6,884 bases of DNA. Origin: Zetaproteobacteria bacterium. Lineage in GTDB: Bacteria > Pseudomonadota > Zetaproteobacteria > Mariprofundales > Mariprofundaceae. The stretch covers positions 1-6,884 of the forward strand of contig JAJRVG010000215.1 in assembly GCA_021545595.1 (NCBI GenBank), given 5' to 3'. Position 1 is the first letter of the stretch, and the number at the start of each line of letters is the position of its first letter. Made by a program: the position numbers and the translations under genes. This document shows, one piece after another, positions 1 to 5,251 of the stretch. Below the pieces are notes generated by a model, which saw nothing but the letters and a program-made list of their open reading frames with translations, did no database searches and was not told the origin of the DNA.

Positions 1-134
1 AACTTTAAAACATATTCTAATCGGGTTCCGACTGGTTGAAGAATAGTGCGATATTATGTGCCGTATATCTTAATGTGTGAATGACCACCCGTCTTATATT
101 GCCAGATAGCCGGTGTGCACCCCGTTCTGATATC

Positions 135-1343
135 TTATTCTGATGGGTTTGATTTAAGCTGACTGTTAGAACGGAGGCTGATACTTAATACCGTATAACC
201 GACAATGCCTGAAGCCAGTGAACCCAGAATAATACCAAGTCGCTCATCAAACAGCAGGTCAGTGCCAGTCTCTTCAAAGGCAAGTGAACCTATGAACAGG
301 CTCATTGTAAAGCCAACACCGCACAGTGCTGCTGTGCCATACAGAGAGATCCAGGACATGCCTTCTGGCAGGTTTGTTAACCTAAGCTTAATCGCAATCC
401 AGCAGAGGCCGAAGACACCTGCCTGCTTCCCGGCAAAAAGACCGAGCGCAATACCCAGCGGTACGGTGTGGAGAAGATGTTCAGCTCCCACACCGTCAAA
501 ACTGATCCCGGCATTGGCAAATGCAAAAAGTGGTAACACGAAAAAGGCGACAAGTGTGTGCAGATCGCTCTCCATCTCCTTTAGCGGTGAGGCTCCTTCT
601 CTGGTCTTTGACTTTATTGGAATAAACATCGCTAAAACAATTCCTGCCAACGTGGCATGTACCCCGGATTTCAGTGTTGCCACCCACATCACCACGCCAA
701 CCATGATATAGACACTTTTTGCATCAACACCACGCCTGTTCAACAGGAGAAGAACGGGAATGCAGAGGGCAACAATCACAAGTGAAAGCAGTGAAATTTT
801 AGCTGTGTAGAAAATAGCGATGATGATGATTGCACCAACATCATCAAAGATTGCCAACGAAGTAAGAAACACCTTTATACTGGTAGGCACTCTCGAACCC
901 AATAAAAACAGGACCCCTAATGCAAACGCAATATCCGTTGCTGTTGGTATCGCCCAACCCTTCATGGCCGTAGAATCATTAATGTTAAGATAGGTGTAAA
1001 TCAGTGCAGGAACAGCCATGCCACCAACGGCTCCTACAGCGGGGAGGATGATATTTTTTTTATCCGAAAGCTCACCTTCAATAAGCTCCCGTTTCAACTC
1101 AAGACCGACCAGAAAAAAGAATATAGCCATAAATCCATCATTGATCCAAAGCAACAGTGGTTTTGCAACCTCCAAAGCACCAACTCGAATTTCTACAGGG
1201 GTATCAAGAAGCATTATGTAATAAGATTGCAAAGGTGTATTGGCAACCATAACTGCAAGTAGTGCGGCGAGTATGAGAATGATACCAGCTGCAGATTCAA
1301 GCCTGAAAAAATTTGACAGGAATGATTTTTGAGGAGTGTCCAT
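135..1343 (-). CDS. nhaA: Na+/H+ antiporter NhaA
   Basis: Inner-membrane antiporter that expels Na+ (or Li+) in exchange for protons, used in sodium and alkaline-pH homeostasis. The 402-residue product is close to the 388 of E. coli NhaA and consists of repeated hydrophobic segments. Visible family marks are the TATDIAFALG segment with D137, the IFDDVGAI pair D167/D168 (equivalent to the ion-binding D163/D164 of E. coli), LKSGVHATLAG with H229 (equivalent to the pH-related H225), and FAGKQAGVF with K306 (equivalent to K300). The start at 1343 (ATG, MDTPQKSF) is chosen because the amphipathic N-terminus and first helix begin there as in the family, and a GGAAGG lies 11 bases upstream. A GTG at 1433 in frame would add 30 residues with no ribosome binding site. 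By eye the gene is more AT-rich than the plus-strand cluster. It is divergent from mraZ and no nhaR regulator is visible. Confidence 0.95.
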   Translation of the reverse strand: MDTPQKSFLSNFFRLESAAGIILILAALLAVMVANTPLQSYYIMLLDTPVEIRVGALEVAKPLLLWINDGFMAIFFFLVGLELKRELIEGELSDKKNIILPAVGAVGGMAVPALIYTYLNINDSTAMKGWAIPTATDIAFALGVLFLLGSRVPTSIKVFLTSLAIFDDVGAIIIIAIFYTAKISLLSLVIVALCIPVLLLLNRRGVDAKSVYIMVGVVMWVATLKSGVHATLAGIVLAMFIPIKSKTREGASPLKEMESDLHTLVAFFVLPLFAFANAGISFDGVGAEHLLHTVPLGIALGLFAGKQAGVFGLCWIAIKLRLTNLPEGMSWISLYGTAALCGVGFTMSLFIGSLAFEETGTDLLFDERLGIILGSLASGIVGYTVLSISLRSNSQLKSNPSE

Positions 1344-1354
1344 AAATATCTTTG

Positions 1355-1360
1355 CCTTCC
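1355..1360 (-). promoter_or_regulatory. Probable ribosome binding site of nhaA
   Basis: Read on the minus strand this is GGAAGG, 11 bases before the ATG at 1343. The spacing is a little long, but it supports the 1343 start over the GTG at 1433, which has no purine-rich sequence in front of it. Confidence 0.5.
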
Positions 1361-1424
1361 AATGGTGATAATATGCGATAAATATCAGGAAGCGACTATA
1401 GCTTAAAGCGTTTGAAAGGGTAAA

Positions 1425-1499
1425 CAACCACACCGGGTTGAAAGCAGAGATTCATTCATTCAGAGAGCCTGAGAAACTTTATGCCACCTTTGCCAACCC
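1425..1499 (-). promoter_or_regulatory. Possible structured leader of nhaA with alternative pairings
   Basis: On the minus strand GGGTTG (1499-1494) can pair with CAACCC (1440-1435). The stem extends by AAAG/CTTT (1491-1488 with 1444-1441) across a 2-base bulge. A small inner hairpin of TCAG/CTGA type lies within the enclosed loop. The same CAACC can instead pair with GGTTG at 1429-1425 in a 5-bp hairpin with a 6-base loop, so the two pairings exclude each other. This arrangement would suit a cis-regulatory leader, but the stems are short and may be chance. No known RNA class is recognised with certainty. Confidence 0.25.
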
Positions 1500-1545
1500 A
1501 CTCTTCCCCACCAGCCTGAAACTCTATCTATTTCAACATATATTC

Positions 1546-1574
1546 ATTATGACAGAACAAGTTCCAGCTGTGCC
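1546..1574 (-). promoter_or_regulatory. Candidate nhaA promoter (extended -10)
   Basis: On the minus strand TGTCATAAT (1554-1546) is an extended -10 of the TGn type, with CATAAT matching five of six consensus bases. A poor -35 (GGCACA, 1574-1569, three of six) lies 17 bases upstream. Transcription would begin near 1539, giving a leader of roughly 195 bases that includes the possible alternative-pairing structure. No better minus-strand promoter was seen closer to nhaA, but AT-rich DNA yields such matches by chance. Confidence 0.25.
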
Positions 1575-1611
1575 GTAACCGCGTACACCCCGTTTTACAG
1601 GTGAGAATGGG

Positions 1612-1640
1612 TTGACAAGGGAACATTTGTGGCCAATATT
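1612..1640 (+). promoter_or_regulatory. Predicted sigma-70 type promoter of the mraZ operon
   Basis: The -35 element TTGACA (1612-1617) is a perfect consensus match. After a 17-base spacer comes AATATT (1635-1640), matching TATAAT at four of six positions. Transcription would begin near 1647, about 50 bases before the mraZ start. The first two of the phased TGG elements cover or abut the -10, the geometry expected for autorepression. With no other clear promoter before murF, this is likely to drive the whole cluster seen here. Confidence 0.65.
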
Positions 1641-1664
1641 GGCAATTAGTGGGGATTTGTGGGT
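1630..1664 (+). promoter_or_regulatory. Putative MraZ box: four TGG(G/C)N elements phased at 10 bp
   Basis: The elements are TGGCC (1630-1634), TGGCA (1640-1644), TGGGG (1650-1654) and TGGGT (1660-1664), each separated by exactly five bases. E. coli MraZ is known to bind TGGGN direct repeats with 5-base spacers upstream of its own gene. The last two elements match that consensus fully and the first two have C in place of the third G. The array runs from the -10 of the predicted promoter into the 5' untranslated region. That this gene's own MraZ binds here is an inference from the family. Confidence 0.7.
1632..1643. repeat. Perfect 12-bp palindrome over the -10 region
   Basis: GCCAATATTGGC reads the same on both strands and encloses the predicted -10 hexamer (1635-1640). 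It overlaps the first two TGG-type elements of the MraZ box. It could be a separate operator for a dimeric regulator, or a by-product of the TGGCC and TGGCA elements facing an AT-rich -10. Confidence 0.6.
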
Positions 1665-1671
1665 AATCCCC
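1651..1671 (+). repeat. 7-bp inverted repeat / stem-loop at the mraZ mRNA 5' end
   Basis: GGGGATT (1651-1657) and AATCCCC (1665-1671) are perfect reverse complements around the 7-base loop TGTGGGT. With transcription beginning near 1647 this hairpin would sit a few bases from the mRNA 5' end and 10 bases before the GGAGAGG ribosome binding site. No T-run follows it, so it is not an intrinsic terminator. It also contains the two best TGGGN elements, so pairing in RNA and protein binding in DNA use the same bases. Confidence 0.6.
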
Positions 1672-1681
1672 CTGATAATGT

Positions 1682-1688
1682 GGAGAGG
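1682..1688 (+). promoter_or_regulatory. Ribosome binding site of mraZ
   Basis: GGAGAGG lies nine bases before the ATG at 1698. It decides the start against the in-frame GTG at 1659, which has no comparable site and would place part of the operator inside the coding sequence. Confidence 0.8.
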
Positions 1689-1697
1689 CAACAATCT

Positions 1698-2129
1698 ATG
1701 TTCGAAGGTGAGCACACTGTCAGCATGGACGATAAGGGTCGGGTCAGCATTCCTGCTGGTTTCCGAGAGACCCTGCGCCGCCTCTACGATGATGAACGCG
1801 TTGTTATTACCCGCGACTACGATGGTTGCCTCCGTGTTTACCCGCCCAAAGAGTGGGATAAAAACCTCCAGAAATTTCGCACTCTAAATACAAACAACCG
1901 TCAAGCCCGCTACTACGCCCGATTTGTCATAGCCTCTGCTACTACTTGCTCTCCAGACAAGCAGGGTCGTGTTCTTGTCTCACCCACACTTAGACAAAGC
2001 GCAGATTTAAACAAACAGGTCATATTTGCCGGCGGGCCGGACTATTTTGAGGTCTGGAGCGCGGATCGTCACAACACCATGCTAGTAGAAGCCCAGCAGC
2101 TTCTTCTTGATGGTGGTCCGGACTTCTGA
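1698..2129 (+). CDS. mraZ: Transcriptional regulator MraZ
   Basis: Nucleoid-associated, AbrB-like DNA-binding protein encoded first in the dcw cluster. In E. coli it binds repeats upstream of its own gene and represses the operon. The 143-residue product has the expected length and begins with the family-typical MFEGEHTVSMDDKGRVSIP. Two tandem MraZ/SpoVT-AbrB half-domains are seen, each with its DxxxR signature: D11-R15 in DDKGR and D87-R91 in DKQGR. The N-terminal half ends near the DGCLRVYP segment (about residues 42-49), and the C-terminal half contains IFAGGPDYFEVW (109-120). MraZ proteins form ring-shaped oligomers whose DxxxR-bearing faces contact DNA. The start is set by the GGAGAGG site and by homology. 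The stop is one base before the chosen rsmH start, so translation is probably coupled. Confidence 0.96.
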   Translation: MFEGEHTVSMDDKGRVSIPAGFRETLRRLYDDERVVITRDYDGCLRVYPPKEWDKNLQKFRTLNTNNRQARYYARFVIASATTCSPDKQGRVLVSPTLRQSADLNKQVIFAGGPDYFEVWSADRHNTMLVEAQQLLLDGGPDF

Positions 2130-2130
2130 T

Positions 2131-3102
2131 GTGCCAAACCACGGACAGGATTCCCACAAGAAACATGTTCCTGTTCTCGCCAACGCATTTATCAATGCGC
2201 TCTGCATCGATCCTGATGGCCTCTACGTTGACGCTACCTTCGGCCGCGGCGGTCATAGCCGCATGCTGCTCAATCGCCTCTCCTCCCTGGGGCAGCTTAT
2301 CGCACTGGATCGTGATCCAGATGCGGTGGCTGAAGGCAAGCGTCTTGAAGCTGAAGACCCACGCTTCAGAATCTTTCACTATGACTTCGCGTCTCTCGAA
2401 ATGGCCATTGGTGAAGCCGGGTGGGACAGGGTGACAGGCATTGGCTTCGATCTTGGTGTCTCCTCTCCGCAGTTTGACCAGGCTGATCGTGGCTTCTCAT
2501 TTCAACATGATGGCCCACTGGACATGCGTATGAATTTTGAGCATGGCCAACCGCTATCCAGGAAGCTAAAAAATGTCTCTGAAAAAGAGCTTATTCATCT
2601 GATTCGTGAGTATGGCGATGAGCGTTATGCCGGACGTATCGCCAAAGCCATTCTACGTACTGTTAACAGCGGTGAGATGAACACCACCCGCGATCTTGAG
2701 AACGCCTGCTTCCACGCTGTGCCCAAACAGGCGCGTTACAGCGGAAGTCACCCTGCCACCCGTACCTTTCAGGCGTTGCGCATCTGGGTAAACGATGAGT
2801 ATGGCCAGCTCGAGGGGGGAATCCGCTCCGCCATGAAACACCTGCTACCCGGAGGTCGTCTGGCTGTGATCTCATTCCACTCCGGTGAAGATCGCCGGGT
2901 TCGTGACCTCATCGAAGCGGAAGTGCACCCATGTACATGCCCGCCACAGTTTCCTCTCTGCGTATGTGGACGCACAGCATCCATGCGCTGGCTGCAGAAG
3001 AAGCCTCTGCGCCCCTCAGAGGAAGAGACTACTGCCAACCCGCGCAGCCGCTCCTCCATGCTGCGTGTCGCCGAGGCTATTGAAGTGGGTGCAATCCAGT
3101 GA
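2131..3102 (+). CDS. rsmH: 16S rRNA (cytosine(1402)-N(4))-methyltransferase RsmH
   Basis: S-adenosylmethionine-dependent enzyme (formerly MraW) that methylates N4 of C1402 in 16S rRNA at the ribosomal P site. In the 323-residue product the first SAM-binding loop is DATFGRGGHS (34-43), followed by IALDRDPDA (57-65) and FDLGVSSPQFD (106-116). Other conserved blocks are GFSFQHDGPLDMRM (121-134), HPATRTFQALRI (207-218) and SFHSGEDRRVR (248-258), the last usually SFHSLEDR, so Gly251 is a mild deviation. A CxC-x6-CxC cluster (C268, C270, C277, C279) is present, as in many bacterial RsmH. The start is uncertain: GTG 2131 has a weak GGA eight bases upstream and gives the family-like short leader before HVPVL. 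ATG 2110 would add seven residues and overlap mraZ by 20 bases without a ribosome binding site. It overlaps ftsL by four bases. Confidence 0.95.
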   Translation: MPNHGQDSHKKHVPVLANAFINALCIDPDGLYVDATFGRGGHSRMLLNRLSSLGQLIALDRDPDAVAEGKRLEAEDPRFRIFHYDFASLEMAIGEAGWDRVTGIGFDLGVSSPQFDQADRGFSFQHDGPLDMRMNFEHGQPLSRKLKNVSEKELIHLIREYGDERYAGRIAKAILRTVNSGEMNTTRDLENACFHAVPKQARYSGSHPATRTFQALRIWVNDEYGQLEGGIRSAMKHLLPGGRLAVISFHSGEDRRVRDLIEAEVHPCTCPPQFPLCVCGRTASMRWLQKKPLRPSEEETTANPRSRSSMLRVAEAIEVGAIQ

Positions 3103-3362
3103 TCAGTCGTAAGCTTTCAACCACTCTGCTTCTGGGCTCAGTCGTTCTGCTGGCGAGCAGCCAGGTATGGCTCTCCCATTTGCGTTATGAACTCTCGCTG
3201 GAAACCTCCCGCATCCAGAAAGAGCAGAGCGAACTGAAGCGTGAAATGAACCAGTTAAATCTGGAACTGGCCAGTCTGACACGGCCGGAACGTCTGCGCA
3301 AAATTGCTCAGGTCGATCTGGGTATGGCACCGCCGCTTCCGATGCAGGTAATTCGACCATGA
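3099..3362 (+). CDS. ftsL: Cell division protein FtsL
   Basis: Small bitopic inner-membrane protein of the divisome. In E. coli it forms a complex with FtsB and FtsQ and helps to activate FtsWI. The 87 residues contain a short basic cytoplasmic N-terminus (MISRK), one membrane segment (about 7-24) and a charged, heptad-like helix (about 31-62) typical of its coiled coil. They end in the conserved-looking pattern LTRPERLRKIAQVDLGM (60-76), then a proline-rich tail. The sequence family is weakly conserved, so identification rests on topology, this C-terminal pattern and position between rsmH and ftsI. The start is a GTG whose GTGA overlaps the rsmH stop. The stop overlaps the ftsI ATG as ATGA, so both junctions suggest translational coupling. 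Confidence 0.9.
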   Translation: MISRKLSTTLLLGSVVLLASSQVWLSHLRYELSLETSRIQKEQSELKREMNQLNLELASLTRPERLRKIAQVDLGMAPPLPMQVIRP

Positions 3363-5251
3363 GCATCTCTTCCAAGAATGATCGGGAGAAGATATTTATC
3401 CGTCGCCGCCTTGAAGCGGTAGCAGGTCTGGTTGCTGTCGGGTTCCTGCTTCTGACGATTCGCGCAGTCGATCTACATTGGCTACAAGCAGATCAGCTGC
3501 AGGCAATGGCTGATAAGCAGCATTTCCGTCAGTTTGAGACTGCTGCACCCCGTGGACTCATCCTCGACATACATGGACGAACGCTTTCGGAGAGTATTGA
3601 GGTGCCCTCCATTGCTGCTATCGCCCGTGAAGTGCCCGACAAGGATATTGCCAGCCTGGCCGATGCACTCGGTATCAGCGAAAAGAGGCTGGCCAGAAAA
3701 CTGAAGCATGGTCAGGGCTTTGTCTGGCTCGCCCGCCAGATAAGCCCCGCGATAGCTGAAAAGGTGATGGCACTTAATATTGAAGGTGTTCGTCAGGAGA
3801 CTGAATGGCGGCGTTACCACCCGCTTGGTCCGGAAATTGGCCACCTGCTCGGCTTTGTCGGTATCGATGGCGATGGTCTTGAAGGTGTGGAGCACAACTT
3901 CAATGACACACTGACAGGAACACCTGGAATCAGACTGGTTCAGCGCGATGCACGTGGTCATTCACTGCCCGGCGGTATCTGGCTGAAAGATCCGGAGATG
4001 GGTAAAACTATTCAACTCTCGCTCGACAGCACCATTCAGAGTATTGCCTATGCGGCGCTGGCTGATGGTATCCGTCAGCAAAATGCCAAGGGCGGCTCCG
4101 TGGTTGTGATGCGCCCTGAAGATGGTGCCATCGTTGCCATGGCCAACTGGCCCGGCTTCAATCCCAACAGTTTCGGCAAACATAAGCCGGTAGAGTGGCG
4201 CAACCGCGTGATTACCGATGTCTTCGAGCCTGGCTCAACACTGAAGCCGTTTACCATTGCTGCGGCTTTGGGCTCCGGAAAATGGAAGCCGGAATCCCGT
4301 GTTTTCTGCGAGGATGGTAAGTATCAGGTTGCTGACTATACCATCCATGATGATCATCAGGAGGGGTGGCTGAATCTGACCGGATTGATTTCCCGATCCA
4401 GTAATATCGGTATTGCCAAGGTCGCACTTGATATCGGGTCCGAGCGCCTCTACAACATGTTGACAGAAGTCGGTTTTGAACGCCGGAGCGGGATCGGATT
4501 AAGTGGTGAATCGCCTGGCATCATACCACCCATCGGGCGATGGGGGCCGGTTGAAACCGCCAACATTGCCTTTGGCCAGGGGATTGCGGTCACGCCGTTG
4601 CAGCTTGCAACGGCCTTTTGCGTTTTGGCAAATGGTGGCAACTATGTGTCGCCAAAACTTCTTGCTGGCGAGAAGTCGGGCAAAATGCATCGTGTAATGC
4701 CTGAAGAGACTGCCCATACCATTCTCACCATGCTGGAGGCCGCAACAGGCCCGGATGGTACCGGAAGAAAAGCTGTGCCTGCCGGTTATCGTGTAGCCGG
4801 TAAAACCGGAACAGCACAGAAAGCAAGTGCGGACGGTAGTTATGCCGATGACAGATTTACTGCCGTATTTGCTGGTATCGCCCCTGCCGACAACCCTGTG
4901 CTTGTGGTTATTGTAGTGATTGATGAGCCTCAGAAATCGATCTATGGCGGTCAGGTGGCTGCGCCGGTTTTCCGTAACATTGTTGCCACAGCACTCCCCT
5001 ACCTTGGTATATCACCGACAAAGAGTCGGGCTCCAGAGTGGCAGGTGCTGAAAACCTCACTGCCCGACAGTAGTGGAATTGCTTCACGGCATTCGCTGAT
5101 TCGACTTTCACTCAGAGAAGCGAGAAGAGTCGCTTCTGCACGTGGAGTTCAGTTGCACACTCACGGCACAGGCTGGGTCAGCCGTCAGGAGCCCCGCTCT
5201 CTGGACTCGGTTGCTGCTGGTGAGATGGTGGAGGTGTGGCTTGATGAATAA
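3359..5251 (+). CDS. ftsI: Septal peptidoglycan D,D-transpeptidase FtsI (PBP3) with C-terminal PASTA-like domain
   Basis: Class B penicillin-binding protein that cross-links septal peptidoglycan in the periplasm, acting with the FtsW polymerase. Domain order in 630 residues: short cytoplasmic N-terminus rich in basic residues, one membrane anchor (about 18-37), and a non-catalytic dimerisation domain starting with APRGLILDIHGRTL (63-76). The transpeptidase domain has catalytic S293 in STLK (293-296), SSN (347-349) and KTGT (482-485). The end of the transpeptidase fold is marked by GIAPADNPVLVV (506-517) and YGGQVAAPVFRNI (529-541). After a linker, about residues 572-630 look like a PASTA domain: SLREARRVASARGVQL, then GWVSRQEPRSLDSVAAGEMVEVWL. 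E. coli FtsI has 588 residues and no such domain. The start overlaps ftsL by ATGA with a weak AGGT site nine bases upstream. The 3' end overlaps murE by eight bases. Confidence 0.95.
   Translation: MSISSKNDREKIFIRRRLEAVAGLVAVGFLLLTIRAVDLHWLQADQLQAMADKQHFRQFETAAPRGLILDIHGRTLSESIEVPSIAAIAREVPDKDIASLADALGISEKRLARKLKHGQGFVWLARQISPAIAEKVMALNIEGVRQETEWRRYHPLGPEIGHLLGFVGIDGDGLEGVEHNFNDTLTGTPGIRLVQRDARGHSLPGGIWLKDPEMGKTIQLSLDSTIQSIAYAALADGIRQQNAKGGSVVVMRPEDGAIVAMANWPGFNPNSFGKHKPVEWRNRVITDVFEPGSTLKPFTIAAALGSGKWKPESRVFCEDGKYQVADYTIHDDHQEGWLNLTGLISRSSNIGIAKVALDIGSERLYNMLTEVGFERRSGIGLSGESPGIIPPIGRWGPVETANIAFGQGIAVTPLQLATAFCVLANGGNYVSPKLLAGEKSGKMHRVMPEETAHTILTMLEAATGPDGTGRKAVPAGYRVAGKTGTAQKASADGSYADDRFTAVFAGIAPADNPVLVVIVVIDEPQKSIYGGQVAAPVFRNIVATALPYLGISPTKSRAPEWQVLKTSLPDSSGIASRHSLIRLSLREARRVASARGVQLHTHGTGWVSRQEPRSLDSVAAGEMVEVWLDE
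5230..5234 (+). promoter_or_regulatory. Ribosome binding site of murE inside ftsI
   Basis: GGAGG, the best ribosome binding site in the cluster, lies nine bases before the ATG at 5244. It decides the murE start against an in-frame upstream ATG at 5142 deep within ftsI and against the ATG at 5256. It encodes part of the last residues of FtsI. Confidence 0.8.

Larger units (their letters stand above)
1344..1697. other. Divergent intergenic control region nhaA / mraZ
   Basis: This 354-base stretch separates two divergently transcribed genes and contains no credible gene. The mraZ-proximal part (1612-1697) holds a strong-looking promoter, phased TGG-type repeats, a 12-bp palindrome, a 7-bp stem-loop and the mraZ ribosome binding site. 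The nhaA-proximal part (1344-1554) holds a weak minus-strand extended -10 and a potentially structured leader. Between 1555 and 1611 I see nothing I can interpret. Confidence 0.8.

Noticed and set aside
1..134. Possible terminator for nhaA downstream of its stop
   Set aside because: Only weak stems were found (TCGG/CCGA with a 3-base loop, and GATAT/ATATC), none followed by a T-run in the minus-strand reading, so no terminator is called.
205..711. Plus-strand open frame of 168 codons opposite nhaA
   Set aside because: The translation is Ser/Pro/Arg-rich and domain-free, and it mirrors the conserved NhaA coding strand. It is an antisense shadow.
1344..1433. N-terminal extension of nhaA from a GTG at 1433
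   Set aside because: The 30 extra residues do not resemble the NhaA N-terminus and the GTG has no ribosome binding site, while ATG 1343 has GGAAGG upstream and a family-like start.
118..1594. CACCCCGTT present on both sides of nhaA (118-126 and 1586-1594)
   Set aside because: Nine identical bases with no extension or target-site features are compatible with chance, and nothing supports an insertion boundary.
1659..1697. Earlier GTG start of mraZ at 1659
   Set aside because: It lies within the predicted operator and hairpin, has no ribosome binding site, and adds residues before the conserved MFEGEH start.
1533..1715. Small minus-strand open frame across the mraZ promoter
   Set aside because: Its 60 codons cover the promoter, the MraZ box and the mraZ start. 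No conserved protein pattern is visible.
2129..2434. Plus-strand open frame starting with an ATGA-like overlap at the mraZ stop
   Set aside because: It is out of frame with rsmH, and its translation lacks the methyltransferase motifs that the rsmH frame shows over the same bases.
5142..5243. Earlier ATG start of murE at 5142
   Set aside because: It would overlap ftsI by 110 bases and adds 34 residues unlike a Mur ligase. The GGAGG nine bases before 5244 settles the start.
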